NCBI RefSeq assembly: GCF_900112645.1
Contig: NZ_FOMO01000004.1
Coordinates: 434,001 to 498,000, forward strand
Origin: Phytopseudomonas straminea
GTDB taxonomy: Bacteria > Pseudomonadota > Gammaproteobacteria > Pseudomonadales > Pseudomonadaceae
Direction of reading: 5' to 3'
DNA: 64,000 bases
Below are positions 34,554-44,292 of this stretch, in pieces. The position numbers and the translations under genes were made by a program. The notes under the pieces were generated by a model, which saw only the letters and a list, made by a program, of their open reading frames with translations, ran no database searches and was not told the DNA's origin. Positions within the stretch are counted from its first letter, which is position 1. Each line of letters starts with the position of its first letter.

Positions 34554-35471
34554 TTAGCGGCGCCACGGCGCCTGCGCCAGCAACTCGGCGCAACGGGCCT
34601 GCACGAACTCGCGCAGCAGGTGCACCGGCTTGCTCAGCTGCTCGCGGTGGGTACAGATCAGGTTGAGCGGCGTCGGTTCGCCGAGCACCTCTGGTAGCAG
34701 CACTTTCAGGCGCCCGGCGTGCACGTCGCCGGCCACGTCCAGCCAGGATTTGTACACCACCCCGGCGCCAGCCACGGCCCAGCGCCGCACCACATCGGCA
34801 TCGTCGCTGAGGCGATCACCAGCCACCTGCAGGCTGTGTGCCCGGTCGCCGTCGTGAAACCGCCAGCGCTCGTAGGCGCGGCCACCAAGCATGTAGACCA
34901 GGCAGTTGTGCTGGCGCAGATCAGCGATCTGCCGCGGCTCGCCATGGCGCTGCAGGTAGGCTGGCGCGGCGCACAGCACCCGGCGGTTGCCCGGCGCCAC
35001 CGGCAGCGCCACCAGGCTCGAGTCCTCTGGCTCGCCGTAGCGCAGGGCGATGTCGACGGGCTCGCGAAACAGATCGGTGACCCGATCGCCAAGCAGCAGG
35101 CGCAATTGCACCTGGGGATGGGTCTGCATGAAGGTATCGAGCCAGGGCAGCAGCGTGTTGCGGCCGAAGTCCGAAGGCGCCGCGAGCTGCAGCGGCCCGC
35201 TGATCGCCGACTTGCTGCCGGCCAGTTGCTGGCGCCCCGCCTCCAGGCTCTGTAGCGCCTGGCGAGCGTGCAGCAGAAAGGCCTCGCCGTCGGCGGTCAG
35301 CCGCAAGCTGCGGGTCGAGCGCACGAACAGGCGCGCCTGCAACTGCTGCTCCAGGCGTTTGAGGCCGGCGCTGGCCACGGCCGGCGATATGTCCAGCTGG
35401 CGCGCGGCCGCCGACAGGCTGCCCTCCCCGGCGATGCGCACGAACAGTTGCAGGTCATCGAAACGCAGCAT
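34554..35471 (-). CDS. LysR family regulator divergent from an oxidoreductase
   Basis: The 305-residue product is a LysR-type regulator: LRFDDLQLFVRIAGEGSLSAAARQL, DNA-recognition helix region SPAVASAGLKRLEQQL, then RSTRSLRLTADGE, with a standard effector domain. Start choice: ATG at 35471 rather than the near ATG at 35480, because GAAG is better spaced. It is divergent from the quinone-oxidoreductase-like gene across 111 bp, and LysR proteins commonly regulate such neighbours in response to electrophiles. The effector is unknown. Confidence 0.87.
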   Translation of the reverse strand: MLRFDDLQLFVRIAGEGSLSAAARQLDISPAVASAGLKRLEQQLQARLFVRSTRSLRLTADGEAFLLHARQALQSLEAGRQQLAGSKSAISGPLQLAAPSDFGRNTLLPWLDTFMQTHPQVQLRLLLGDRVTDLFREPVDIALRYGEPEDSSLVALPVAPGNRRVLCAAPAYLQRHGEPRQIADLRQHNCLVYMLGGRAYERWRFHDGDRAHSLQVAGDRLSDDADVVRRWAVAGAGVVYKSWLDVAGDVHAGRLKVLLPEVLGEPTPLNLICTHREQLSKPVHLLREFVQARCAELLAQAPWRR

Positions 35472-35582
35472 GGCGATCATCTTCAAAAAAATATTGAAAG
35501 AGACTCTAGCTGCCTATGGTTTCTCCTGGCAATGGATTGGCGCAAGCTGCCTTCCATCTCACATCCGCTACAGGACGCCCCC

Positions 35583-36599
35583 ATGAAAGCCGTTGCCTAT
35601 CACCAGTCGCTGCCCATCGATAATCCGCAGGCTCTGCAGGACGTCACGCTCGACGCACCGACGCCCGGCCCGCGCGACCTGCTCGTCGAAGTGAAAGCCA
35701 TCTCCGTGAACCCGGTGGACACCAAAATCCGCCGTAACGTGGCGCCCGACGCCGTCCAGCCCAAGGTGCTGGGCTGGGACGCCACCGGTGTGGTCAAGGC
35801 GGTCGGCAGCGAGGTGACGCTGTTCAAGGTCGGTGATGAAGTCGCCTACGCCGGCGCCGTCAACCGTGCCGGGGCCAACAGCGAGCTGCACGTGGTCGAC
35901 GAGCGCATCGTCGGTCGCAAGCCAAGCAGCCTGCCCTTCGCCGAAGCCGCTGCCCTGCCGCTGACCGCCATCACTGCCTGGGAGCTGCTGTTCGACCGCC
36001 TGCAGGTCGCCGATGGCACGGCCGACCAGGGCCAGAGCCTATTGGTCATCGGCGCCGCCGGTGGCGTCGGCTCGATCCTCGTGCAACTGGCCCGACAGCT
36101 CACCGGGCTGACCGTGATCGGCACCGCCTCGCGTCCGGAAACCCAGGCCTGGGTGCGCGAACTGGGCGCCCATCATGTGATCGACCACAGCAAGCCGCTG
36201 AACGAAGAACTGGCGCGGATCGGCATCGCCCAGGTCACCCACGTGGCCAGCCTGACCCAGACCGACCAGCACTATGACGCCATCGTCGAAGCCCTGGCCC
36301 CGCAAGGCCGCCTGGCGCTGATCGACGACCCGCTGCAGCCGCTGGACGTGATGAAGCTCAAGCGCAAGAGCATCTCCCTGCATTGGGAACTGATGTTCAC
36401 CCGCTCGCTGTTCGAGACCGCCGACATGATCGAGCAACACCGCTTGCTCAATCGCGTCGCCGACCTGGTGGATGCCGGCACCCTGAAAACCACACTGGGC
36501 GAGCACTTCGGCACCATCAATGCCGAAAACCTGCGCCGCGCCCATGCCCTGCTGGAAAGCGGCAAGGCCAAGGGCAAGATCGTGCTGGAAGGGTTCTGA
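35583..36599 (+). CDS. Zinc-type alcohol dehydrogenase-like / quinone oxidoreductase family protein
   Basis: The 338-residue MDR-superfamily protein begins MKAVAYHQSLPIDNPQALQDVTL and has a GroES-like domain (VKAISVNPVDTKIRR) and a Rossmann domain (LLVIGAAGGVGSILVQLARQL). The structural and catalytic cysteine zinc ligands of true alcohol dehydrogenases are missing, so it is probably an NADPH-dependent enoyl or quinone reductase. The ATG at 35583 fits family starts; the open frame to 35268 overlaps lysR. The divergent LysR gene likely controls it. Confidence 0.87.
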   Translation: MKAVAYHQSLPIDNPQALQDVTLDAPTPGPRDLLVEVKAISVNPVDTKIRRNVAPDAVQPKVLGWDATGVVKAVGSEVTLFKVGDEVAYAGAVNRAGANSELHVVDERIVGRKPSSLPFAEAAALPLTAITAWELLFDRLQVADGTADQGQSLLVIGAAGGVGSILVQLARQLTGLTVIGTASRPETQAWVRELGAHHVIDHSKPLNEELARIGIAQVTHVASLTQTDQHYDAIVEALAPQGRLALIDDPLQPLDVMKLKRKSISLHWELMFTRSLFETADMIEQHRLLNRVADLVDAGTLKTTLGEHFGTINAENLRRAHALLESGKAKGKIVLEGF

Positions 36600-36609
36600 T
36601 CCTGCCTGA

Positions 36610-36634
36610 GAGGCGCCGATAACCGGAGCGCCTC
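36610..36634. terminator. Stem-loop between convergent oxidoreductase and chaN-like genes
   Basis: GAGGCGC (36610-36616) and GCGCCTC (36628-36634) form a perfect 7-bp stem around 11 bases. There is no T-tract, so termination efficiency is doubtful. Confidence 0.35.
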
Positions 36635-36677
36635 GCCTCTGGGACAGGCACCTGACCTGCCCTACGGGGATCTTGCA

Positions 36678-37562
36678 CTATCGAAATCGTGCGCAATGAT
36701 CCTCGGGCGGCAAGGCGGCGGTGTACCACACGTAATCCGCTTGCTCGGCGGTCACCGGTTTACCCACTTCGGAAAGGATCAGCACCTGGGCGCCATCTGG
36801 CTCGCCCAGGTCGCTCAGGTGCAGCGGCACGCCCAGATCGCGCCGCACGTGAAAGGCGCCAGCGAACAGCATCGCCGGCTGCGGCGCTTTCAACAGTTGC
36901 TCGGCCATGCGCCGGTCGCGTTGCTGCTGCACGGCGAGCATCGCTGGCAGCTGGCTGATCGGCAGCTTGTCGCAATGGGACTCGCGAATCTGCGCCAGTA
37001 GCGGCTCCTGCACGGCCGCCGCGGTCGAGGCCTCCCCTCTCAGCAGCGATTGCTTGCGGTAAATCGTCATGATCTCGGCACGGTCGAGATTCGCTGCACG
37101 CAGCGGGTAATCCTGCACCAGTGCATGACGCACGATGGGGCCGTACAGCGCCCACGGCCAACCGTTACTCCACTCCAGCGCCTTGGGCAGATCGGCGATC
37201 TGCAGGCCTTCACGCAATTGCTGCTTCACATCTTCGACCTGCGGCTGCTGGCTGTTCGCGAGCATTTCCAGCAACAGGCTGCCTTGCCCTCGCCGCGCCT
37301 CCAGGGCGCGCAGCAACCACAGCTGCAGGGCATGGTGATCCGGATTGTCATGCTGCTCGCCGACCAGCACCCGGGGCGCCTTCGCCAGGTGAGCGACGAG
37401 TTGCTCGGGCGTCAGCCGTGCGCCGCTGCGCAGGTCGATGATCTGCCCCAGGTTGGCGTGCCCACGCCCCTCCGGGCTTTGCCACACGGGCACGGGCGCC
37501 AGGGCGGGCGGGCTTTGGCAGGCAGTGAGCAGCAACAGCAGGGCGAAAAACAGCGTACGCAT
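36678..37562 (-). CDS. phuW: ChaN-family haem-associated lipoprotein (PhuW-like)
   Basis: The 294-residue product has a lipoprotein signal with lipobox LTAC (Cys15) and a ChaN/DUF399 domain: RVLVGEQHDNPDHHALQLWLLRAL, LLLEML, and the C-terminal PAMLFAGAFHVRRDLGVPLHL. ChaN proteins bind haem pairs in the periplasm or outer membrane. It is the last gene of the phuSTUV transcript, ten bases after phuV, the position held by phuW in P. aeruginosa. The haem association is therefore supported by both family and context. Confidence 0.85.
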   Translation of the reverse strand: MRTLFFALLLLLTACQSPPALAPVPVWQSPEGRGHANLGQIIDLRSGARLTPEQLVAHLAKAPRVLVGEQHDNPDHHALQLWLLRALEARRGQGSLLLEMLANSQQPQVEDVKQQLREGLQIADLPKALEWSNGWPWALYGPIVRHALVQDYPLRAANLDRAEIMTIYRKQSLLRGEASTAAAVQEPLLAQIRESHCDKLPISQLPAMLAVQQQRDRRMAEQLLKAPQPAMLFAGAFHVRRDLGVPLHLSDLGEPDGAQVLILSEVGKPVTAEQADYVWYTAALPPEDHCARFR

Positions 37563-37572
37563 CGGGCTTCCT

Positions 37573-38340
37573 TCAACGGGCGACGATCAACGGGTGCCCG
37601 CGTTCGGGGTGGCGTTGCACCAGCACTTCCAGGCCGAACACCGCGTGCAGCGGCTCGGCACGCAGCACCTCGGCAGGCAGTCCGATGGCATGGGCACGAC
37701 CGTCGTTGAGCAACAGCAGGCGGTCGCAATAACGCGCCGCCAGGTTCAGGTCATGGAGAATGACCATCACCGCGGCGCCCTGTTCGGCGAAGCGGCGCAC
37801 GGCCTGCAAGGTGGTGTGCTGATGCAACGGGTCGAGCATGGAGGTCGGCTCGTCGAGCAGCAGCGTCTGCTCGGCACCGCCAGGCCATAGCTGCGCCAGC
37901 ACCCGCGCCAGGTGCACACGCTGACGCTCGCCGCCGGACAGCTGCAGGTAGCTGCGTTCGGCCAGGTGCTCGGCATCGGCGGCCTGCAGCGCCTCGCGGA
38001 CGATCTGTTCATCACGCTCGCGGCCGGTGTCGTGGGGCATGCGGCCCATCATCACCACATCGCCGACCACGAAACCGAAGCTCAGCGACGAGCTTTGCGG
38101 CAGCACCGCCAGGCGCCGCGCGCGTTCCGTGCCCGGCCAACCCTGCAGCGGACGATCGTCCAGAACGACCTCGCCCGCTGCAGGGCTCAACTCGCCGCAC
38201 AGGGCGCCCAGCAAGGTGCTCTTGCCAGCGCCATTGGGGCCGAGCACGCCCAGCACTTCACCAGGCTGCAGCTGCAGGTCGATATCGGCCAGTACGGTCT
38301 TGTCGCCACGCTGGATCGACAGCTTGCGGGCACTGAGCAT
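37573..38340 (-). CDS. phuV: Haem ABC transporter ATP-binding protein
   Basis: The 255-residue ATPase has Walker [10 protein letters not shown], the signature [18 protein letters not shown], Walker [12 protein letters not shown] and the switch histidine in [12 protein letters not shown]. It powers haem import through PhuU. The true start is ATG at 38340, overlapping the phuU stop by one base (TGATG); the much longer frame to 39312 runs antiparallel-shifted through phuU and is spurious. Homologue names include hmuV and hemV. Confidence 0.93.
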   Translation of the reverse strand: MLSARKLSIQRGDKTVLADIDLQLQPGEVLGVLGPNGAGKSTLLGALCGELSPAAGEVVLDDRPLQGWPGTERARRLAVLPQSSSLSFGFVVGDVVMMGRMPHDTGRERDEQIVREALQAADAEHLAERSYLQLSGGERQRVHLARVLAQLWPGGAEQTLLLDEPTSMLDPLHQHTTLQAVRRFAEQGAAVMVILHDLNLAARYCDRLLLLNDGRAHAIGLPAEVLRAEPLHAVFGLEVLVQRHPERGHPLIVAR

Positions 38341-39377
38341 CAGGTGCGTCCTCGCAGCAGCAGGTAGAGAAAGAACGGCGCGCCGATCAGGGCGGTGACG
38401 ATGCCGATGGGCAGCTCGGCGGGGGACAGGATCAGCCGCGCGAACAGGTCGGCGAGCAGCAGCAAACTGGCGCCCGCCAACGCCGAGGCCGGCAGCAGCA
38501 CGCGGTGATCGGGGCCGACCAGCAGCCGCACCAGGTGCGGCACCACTAGGCCGATGAAACCGATCATCCCCGCAGCAGCTACGGCAGCACCCACGCCCAG
38601 CGCGGTACAGAACACCAGCTCGCGCTTGAGGCGTTCCACCGCAACGCCCAGATGGCGCGCCTCGGACTCGCCGAGCAGCAGGGCGTTCAGCGCCTGGGCG
38701 CGGCGCGGCAGCCACAGCGCCACCGCCAGGGTGACCAGCAGCAGCGGCCACAGCCGGGCATAGCTGGCGCCGTTGAGGCTGCCCAGGTTCCAGAAGGTCA
38801 GGGTGCGCAAGGTGGCATCGTCGGCCAGGTAGGTGAACAGGCCGATGCAGGCGAACGCCAGGGCATTGAGGGCGATGCCGGCAAGCAGCATGGTGGTCAC
38901 GCTGGTTTGCCCGTTGCGGCGCCCCAGGCGATAGACCAGCGCGGTCACCACCAGGCCGCCGAGAAAGGCGCACAGCGATAGCAGGTAAGGCGCGAACAGC
39001 TCCGGCATCCCGCCCATGGCGGCGCCCCCGACGATGGCGATGGCTGCGCCGAGTGCCGCACCGCTGGAAACGCCGATCAGGCCGGGGTCGGCCAGCGGGT
39101 TGCGAAACAGCCCCTGCATGGCCACGCCGCACAGCGCCAGCACGGCGCCGACCGCCAGGCCCAGCAGGGTGCGCGGCATGCGGATCTGGCCAAGAATCAG
39201 CTCGGCTTGCTGCAGGCCATCGTCCGCCAGTGGTAAGCCGGCCAGGCGCAGGGCGGCCCGCAGGGTATCGCCCAGTGGCAGGCTCACCGGCCCGAGGGCC
39301 AGGGACAGCCACAGGGCGAGCGCCAGCAGCAGGCCCAGCGCGATGAACAGTGAGCGCGGGGCGATCACCGGTTTCAT
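38340..39377 (-). CDS. phuU: Haem ABC transporter permease
   Basis: The 345-residue FecCD-family permease has about nine to ten membrane segments with [46 protein letters not shown], the coupling region [10 protein letters not shown] and the C-terminal [22 protein letters not shown]. It forms the inner-membrane channel for haem delivered by PhuT. It overlaps phuT at its 5' end by four bases, and phuV at its 3' end. Confidence 0.94.
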   Translation of the reverse strand: MKPVIAPRSLFIALGLLLALALWLSLALGPVSLPLGDTLRAALRLAGLPLADDGLQQAELILGQIRMPRTLLGLAVGAVLALCGVAMQGLFRNPLADPGLIGVSSGAALGAAIAIVGGAAMGGMPELFAPYLLSLCAFLGGLVVTALVYRLGRRNGQTSVTTMLLAGIALNALAFACIGLFTYLADDATLRTLTFWNLGSLNGASYARLWPLLLVTLAVALWLPRRAQALNALLLGESEARHLGVAVERLKRELVFCTALGVGAAVAAAGMIGFIGLVVPHLVRLLVGPDHRVLLPASALAGASLLLLADLFARLILSPAELPIGIVTALIGAPFFLYLLLRGRT

Positions 39378-40264
39378 GGCGTGGCGGGTGCCAGCGGTGT
39401 AAGCCCGGGATAGAAGGCGGCGGAAAGCTCGGCGAGGCCGGCGGGAATGCGCGGGCCGAGCCCGCCGACCAGCAGGGTCGGGTCGATAGCCACCAGGCGC
39501 CCTTGCTTGCCGGCCTTGGTCGAGGCCAGAGCCGGGTTCTGCTTGAGCAGCGCCTGGCGGGCCTCGTCGCCGCTAAGGCGGCGGTCGGCGAAGACCACCA
39601 CCTCAGGATCCAGCGCCAGCAGCGCCTCGGTGGACAGCGCCTTGTAGCCTTCGTGGGTGGTCAGGTTCTTGCCGCCAGCCTGCTCGATCATCCAGGCAGC
39701 CGCCGTATCCTTGCCGCCGGCCATGGGGCTGCTGCCGGCATGGCCGAGCAGCAGCAGCAGAACGGTCGGCGCCGGGCTTTGCGCCTGGGCCCTGGCGACC
39801 CAGTCGGCCTGTTCGCTCAAACGCGCCTGATAAGCGGCGAACACGCTCTCGGCCCGCGCCTCGTCGCCCAGCAGCACCCCAATGCGCTTGAGATTGCCAT
39901 GCAGCACCTGCAGGTCGGCATCGGCAGGCAGCGCCTCGACCTTTACGCCGGCGGCGGCCAGCTGCGCCAGTACCGGCGGCGGGCCCATCTCCTCGGTACC
40001 GAGGAGCACCTCGGGGCGCAAGGCCAGAATGCCCTCGGCGGCCAGTTGGCGCTGGTACCCGACGCTTGGCAGCTTCTGCAACGAGGCCGGGTGTTGGCTG
40101 GTGGTGTCCACGCCGACCAGTTTGGCCTCACCGCCGAGCTCGACCACCCACTCGCTCAGGGAGCCCCCGGCGCTGACCCAGCGTTGCGGCAGGTTGTCGG
40201 CGCTTGCCGCCAGTGGCACCAGCAGGCTGGCGAGCAGGGTGAATGCAGCGAGGGGACGGATCAT
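39374..40264 (-). CDS. phuT: Periplasmic haem-binding protein
   Basis: The 296-residue cluster A-III/class III substrate-binding protein has a signal peptide ([18 protein letters not shown]), two lobes joined by a long helix, and conserved blocks [32 protein letters not shown] and [22 protein letters not shown] tyrosine at the N-terminal lobe ([15 protein letters not shown]) is a candidate haem ligand. It hands haem to PhuUV. It is the second gene of the phuS-phuT-phuU-phuV-phuW run. Confidence 0.93.
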   Translation of the reverse strand: MIRPLAAFTLLASLLVPLAASADNLPQRWVSAGGSLSEWVVELGGEAKLVGVDTTSQHPASLQKLPSVGYQRQLAAEGILALRPEVLLGTEEMGPPPVLAQLAAAGVKVEALPADADLQVLHGNLKRIGVLLGDEARAESVFAAYQARLSEQADWVARAQAQSPAPTVLLLLLGHAGSSPMAGGKDTAAAWMIEQAGGKNLTTHEGYKALSTEALLALDPEVVVFADRRLSGDEARQALLKQNPALASTKAGKQGRLVAIDPTLLVGGLGPRIPAGLAELSAAFYPGLTPLAPATP

Positions 40265-40334
40265 GGAACAACTCCGGAAGCGGGTTCGTAGCGGCCGCCC
40301 GAACGCAGGGGCGGCCGAGGCTGGCAGTGTAGCG

Positions 40335-41396
40335 TCAGGCCGGCAGAGCAGGTGTCTGCTCGGCCAGAAGACGCCAATCCTCGCGCTCCGGCACGCCGGG
40401 CTTGCGCGCGCCGAACAACTGCACGATCAGCTCACCGCTGGCATCGAACGCCTCCCAACTGGTGATCACGCCGTCGCTGCTCGGTTTGCGGACGCGCCAC
40501 AGTTCATGGATGTCGCCGGTCTTGAGGTGCAGGTTGAACTGCGGGTCGAGCACGTTGAACCAGGTGTCCATCCACTTCAGGTTGCTGACCGGCCCGGTAT
40601 GGATCTGGATGCAGTGACGGTTGCCGACGAACACCATGATCGGCACTTCGCCGGCTGCCGCGCGCTCGAACAACCCCGCAAGCGCCTCGGGCGCCAGCGG
40701 TTCGGCCCATTCACGACCGGCCAGGCGCAACGCCTGGGTGCGTGCCGCGCCGTGGTTCTTCAGCAGGGCGAAGAAATGGTGGGTGTCCTTCAGCGCTGCC
40801 CAGCCGGCGCGCAAGGCGTCGCCGTCGATAGCGGCGTCCGGCTGAACGGTCGCAGGAGCCGGCATCGGCTTGAGCGCCAGTTCGCTGCTTTGCTGCTCAT
40901 CGCGAAAACGCGAGAGCAGCGGCTCCCAGGCTTCCAGCTCGCTGCGTTCGGTAAGGTAGACCTTGTGCACCGCGGTGCCCTGGTGATCGAACACCTGCAC
41001 GCTGCGCAGCACGCCGCGCGGCGTCTGCTCGGCCACGGCGAAGACGCTGGCCCAGCCGCCGAGGAACAGACGCAGGTCGATATCCGGCGACACCACCAGG
41101 CCCATCTGGCCATTACCGGCGATCGTCACCTCGCGGTAAACGCCCTTGCGCTCGTGCACGCAGGATTCGTTGCGGGTCAGCGCCATCACGTGGCCGAGCT
41201 CGCCCAGCGCGGGCAGCAGCGTTGCCCAGTCGGGGCGCAGGCGCACGGTATCCACAGCCAGGCGGCTGGCGGTCAGCTCGGCCTCACTGACGCCCAGCTT
41301 CGCCGCCGCATCCCGGGCCCGCAGGTGCGGCTGCTCGGCACGCAGGTTCTGCCAGGCGGCATGCAAGCCCTCGCCCGCTACGGATAGATCACTCAT
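40335..41396 (-). CDS. phuS: Cytoplasmic haem-trafficking protein PhuS/HemS
   Basis: PhuS accepts haem in the cytoplasm and delivers it to haem oxygenase. The 353-residue product is a tandem repeat of two homologous halves, near residues 25-170 and 195-340 (for example GVYREVTIAGNGQMGLVVSPDIDLRLFLGGW versus GDIHELWRVRKPSSDG). The block KDTHHFFALL (His206, His207) lies in the second half near the expected proximal haem ligand. The ATG at 41396 (MSDLSVAGEG) is used rather than the open frame to 41420. It begins the minus-strand phu operon, divergent from the receptor. Confidence 0.93.
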   Translation of the reverse strand: MSDLSVAGEGLHAAWQNLRAEQPHLRARDAAAKLGVSEAELTASRLAVDTVRLRPDWATLLPALGELGHVMALTRNESCVHERKGVYREVTIAGNGQMGLVVSPDIDLRLFLGGWASVFAVAEQTPRGVLRSVQVFDHQGTAVHKVYLTERSELEAWEPLLSRFRDEQQSSELALKPMPAPATVQPDAAIDGDALRAGWAALKDTHHFFALLKNHGAARTQALRLAGREWAEPLAPEALAGLFERAAAGEVPIMVFVGNRHCIQIHTGPVSNLKWMDTWFNVLDPQFNLHLKTGDIHELWRVRKPSSDGVITSWEAFDASGELIVQLFGARKPGVPEREDWRLLAEQTPALPA

Positions 41397-41518
41397 CACA
41401 CCAACTCCTTTTAGGCCCATCGACAGGCGGGGCGCCCCTAATTGAAAGGTTAAACGCCTGGTACGGGGAACGAAACCGCCAACAGCCGACGAATCCTAAT
41501 CGACAAACAATCTCTTTT

Positions 41519-41537
41519 ACAAATACGAATCATTAAT
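41519..41537. promoter_or_regulatory. Putative Fur box between phuS and phuR
   Basis: The 19 bases from 41519 include AATCATTA, which matches the right half of the 19-bp Fur consensus exactly, and 11 of 19 positions overall. They lie in an AT-rich patch 52 bases before the phuR start within the 192-bp divergent spacer. Iron repression of both directions is expected for haem uptake; binding is inferred. Confidence 0.55.
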
Positions 41538-41588
41538 ATTTAATCAGCCGCCGTGCCGACCCCTTCCGACATGATCAAGGAGAATCGC

Positions 41589-43793
41589 ATGTCGACTCGC
41601 CCGCCCTACCCGCTTCGCGCCTGCCTGCCCTTGTTGCTATTGGGCTCCACCCTCGCCACCGCAGAACCATTGCAGCTGGAACGAACCACGATCAGTGCAA
41701 CCCGCACGGAACAGCCTGTGGATGCCGTACCCAGCACAGTGACGGTGCTGACCGAGCAGGACATCGACCGCAAGAACGTGAAGGACATCCGCGATCTGGT
41801 GCGTTACGAGCCCGGGGTGTCGGTCAGCGGTACAGGTAGCCGATTCGGCCTGGCAGGCTTCACCATTCGCGGCATCGGCGGCAATCGCATCCTCACCCAG
41901 GTGGATGGTGTGCCGATGCCGGATGCATTCGCCTTCGGCCCATTCCTCGACGCGCGGCGCAACTATGTCGACCCGGATACGCTCAAGCGCGTGGAGATCA
42001 TTCGCGGCCCCGCCAGCTCACTGTACGGCAGCGATGCGATTGGCGGCGCGGTCAGCTTCCTGACCAAGGATGCCGCCGACTATCTCGACGCGGGCGATGA
42101 CGCCTACGCACGATTCAAGACGGGCTACGATGGCGCCGACGACAGGTGGTCGCGCAGTGCCACGTTCGCCGCACGCCAGGGTCAGGTCGATGGCCTGCTG
42201 CACCTGGGGCGACGTGACGGCCAGGCGCTCGACACCTTCGGTGGACGCAGCGGAATCGGGGCTGCACGGGAAGAAGCCAACCCCCAGGACTACACAGCCA
42301 ACAACCTGCTCGCCAAGCTCGGCTGGAATTACCTCGACACTGATCGCTTGCAACTGACCTATGAGCGCTACGAAGACGATGCCGATACCCGGGTGCTCAG
42401 CGAATACAGCACCACGGCCACCGTCCGTACCTCCGACGCGACCGACAACACCGACCGCCAGCGCCTCAGCCTGCAGCACAGCTTCGCCCTGGATACGGCC
42501 ATCAGTGACAGCGCCGAATGGCAAGTGAGTTATCAGCAAAGCCAGATTCGGCAGCGTACCTTCCAGCAGCGCTTCAGCGGTGGCAGCCTGCGCGAGCGCA
42601 GTCGCGACTCGACGTATCAGGAAGACCTGTGGGCGTTCAACGCCAAGCTCGACAAGGCCTTCGACACCGGAGCAGCAAGCCACCACCTGATTTATGGCGT
42701 CGACTTCAAGCGCTTGGAAAGCAGCGACCTGCGCAAGGGCCGCGAAGTATTCGCCAGCACCGGCTTGCCCGTACCGGCCATTCCCGGTGATGAAAGCTTC
42801 CCGCTCAGCGACTTCCCCGATCCCACCTCGACCGAATACGCCTTTTTCGTGCAGGACACCATCGACATCGGTCGCTGGACGCTGCTGCCCGGCTTGCGCT
42901 ACGACCATTATGAGATGAAGCCGGAGGTCACAACGCACTACCTGAACAGCCAGCCGATCAACCGCAACCCGGCTAATTATCGCGATGAGGCGCTATCGCC
43001 CAAGCTCGGTATCACTTATCGCATCGATGACGCCCACAGTGTTTACGGCCAATACGCCGCTGGGTTTCGCGCACCTAACCCGGTGGATATCTTTGGCGAG
43101 TTCATCAACTTCGCCCGTAATTACCAGACCATCGCCAACCCCAGCCTCAAGCCGGAAACCAGCGACAGCTACGAAATCGGCCTGCGCGGTCAGTACGATG
43201 CCGGGGTCTTCGGCATCGCTCTGTTCTACAACCGCTACGACGACTTCATCGAGCAGGTCACGCTGCCCAACGACCCAACGGGAGCGGGCCGCATGACGTT
43301 CCAGTACCAGAACCTCGACCGGGTGACCATCCGTGGTGCCGAGGCGCGCGGCGAACTGCGCCTGGATCGCCTCGGTCTGCCCGCCGGCAGCCATTTGCGC
43401 AGCGCCATCGCTTACGCCCGCGGCAAGGATGAGGCAACCGGCCAGCCGATCAACAGCATCGACCCGCTCAAGGCAGTCTTCGGTCTCGGCTACGATGCAC
43501 CGAGCGGGCAATACGGCGGCGAACTGAGCTGGACCCTGGCGGCCGCCAAGAAGCGTGTCGATCAGACGCAGATCGCCAATCAGTACGAACCCTCGGGTTA
43601 CGGCACACTGGATCTGAGCGCGTACTGGAACATCGGCGCTGGCGTATCGGTCAATGCCGGGCTGTTCAACCTGACGGACAAGCAGTACTGGCACTGGGGC
43701 GACGTGCGCAGCCTCACCGAGAACAGTTCGAGCCTTGGCCGCTACACCCAGCCAGGTCGTCACGCGGCCTTCAACCTGATCTGGGAGATCTGA
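41589..43793 (+). CDS. phuR: TonB-dependent outer-membrane haem receptor
   Basis: The 734-residue receptor has a signal peptide (LRACLPLLLLGSTLATA), a plug domain (TISATRTEQPVDAVPSTVTVL, RYEPGVSVSG, IRGPASSLYGSDAIGGAVSF) and a 22-strand barrel ending in HAAFNLIWEI. The haem-receptor FRAP box (Phe493-Pro496) and an NPNL-like box (Asn517-Leu520, NPSL) are present; the loop between them has Tyr512 and no histidine. The ATG at 41589 is preceded by AAGGAG. Divergent phuSTUVW and the Fur-like box fix the role as haem uptake. I call it phuR by synteny with P. aeruginosa; hasR-type receptors are less likely as no haemophore gene is near. Confidence 0.92.
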   Translation: MSTRPPYPLRACLPLLLLGSTLATAEPLQLERTTISATRTEQPVDAVPSTVTVLTEQDIDRKNVKDIRDLVRYEPGVSVSGTGSRFGLAGFTIRGIGGNRILTQVDGVPMPDAFAFGPFLDARRNYVDPDTLKRVEIIRGPASSLYGSDAIGGAVSFLTKDAADYLDAGDDAYARFKTGYDGADDRWSRSATFAARQGQVDGLLHLGRRDGQALDTFGGRSGIGAAREEANPQDYTANNLLAKLGWNYLDTDRLQLTYERYEDDADTRVLSEYSTTATVRTSDATDNTDRQRLSLQHSFALDTAISDSAEWQVSYQQSQIRQRTFQQRFSGGSLRERSRDSTYQEDLWAFNAKLDKAFDTGAASHHLIYGVDFKRLESSDLRKGREVFASTGLPVPAIPGDESFPLSDFPDPTSTEYAFFVQDTIDIGRWTLLPGLRYDHYEMKPEVTTHYLNSQPINRNPANYRDEALSPKLGITYRIDDAHSVYGQYAAGFRAPNPVDIFGEFINFARNYQTIANPSLKPETSDSYEIGLRGQYDAGVFGIALFYNRYDDFIEQVTLPNDPTGAGRMTFQYQNLDRVTIRGAEARGELRLDRLGLPAGSHLRSAIAYARGKDEATGQPINSIDPLKAVFGLGYDAPSGQYGGELSWTLAAAKKRVDQTQIANQYEPSGYGTLDLSAYWNIGAGVSVNAGLFNLTDKQYWHWGDVRSLTENSSSLGRYTQPGRHAAFNLIWEI

Positions 43794-43877
43794 GCCAAAG
43801 CTCCTTGCATACGGACGCGCGCCCCTTCCATCCCCAGGCCGATGCGGGATAATCCCCGCCCTGGCCTGGAGAATTCG

Positions 43878-44195
43878 ATGATCCGTCTATGCGCCCCCGA
43901 TGAGCTGCCGGAAGCTCAGAGCCGGGGGTTTCGTGTTGAAGACATGCAGCTGTTCGCCGTGCGCAAGGGCGGCGAGGTGTTCGTGTACCGCAACCGTTGC
44001 CCGCACCGCGGCGTGCCGCTGGAATGGCAGGCCGACCAGTTTCTCGATCCCAGTGCCAGCCTGATCCAGTGCGCACGGCATGGCGCGCTGTTTCTGATCG
44101 AGTCCGGTGAGTGCGTGGCGGGGCCGTGCGAGGGGCAAGCGCTGCGGCCTATCGACAGCCGCGAAGATGGCGAGGGGATCTGGGTCGATCTGTAG
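43878..44195 (+). CDS. Rieske 2Fe-2S domain protein
   Basis: The 105-residue product is a single Rieske domain with complete ligands: Cys41-x-His43 and Cys65-x2-His68 (CPHRGVPLEW, CARHGALF). It has no membrane anchor, so it should be a soluble ferredoxin-like electron carrier. No oxygenase or reductase is adjacent. It lies 84 bases after phuR on the same strand and could share iron control, but that is only position-based. The ATG at 43878 has GGAGAATTCG upstream. Confidence 0.88.
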   Translation: MIRLCAPDELPEAQSRGFRVEDMQLFAVRKGGEVFVYRNRCPHRGVPLEWQADQFLDPSASLIQCARHGALFLIESGECVAGPCEGQALRPIDSREDGEGIWVDL

Positions 44196-44199
44196 CGCC

Positions 44200-44287
44200 A
44201 ATAACCCTGGGTATCGCTTCGCTCAACCCCAGGCTACAGGAGCGACGCCGCCCCGTAGCCCGAGTCGAGCGCTGCGATACCCAGGAA
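44200..44287. repeat. Pair of GTAGCC...GATACCC repeats
   Basis: CCTGGGTATCGCTTCGCTCAACCCCAGGCTAC is followed by an inverted partner, GTAGCCCGAGTCGAGCGCTGCGATACCCAGG. It is the same family as the copies at 32038-32125 and 48482-48511. The paired units can form a long hairpin between convergent Rieske and sfsA genes. Confidence 0.65.
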
Positions 44288-44292
44288 CGCAC

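Noticed and set aside
38341..39312. Extended phuV frame with Arg/Ala/Pro-rich leader
   Set aside because: The extension lies within phuU in another phase; phuV starts at 38340 by overlap with phuU.
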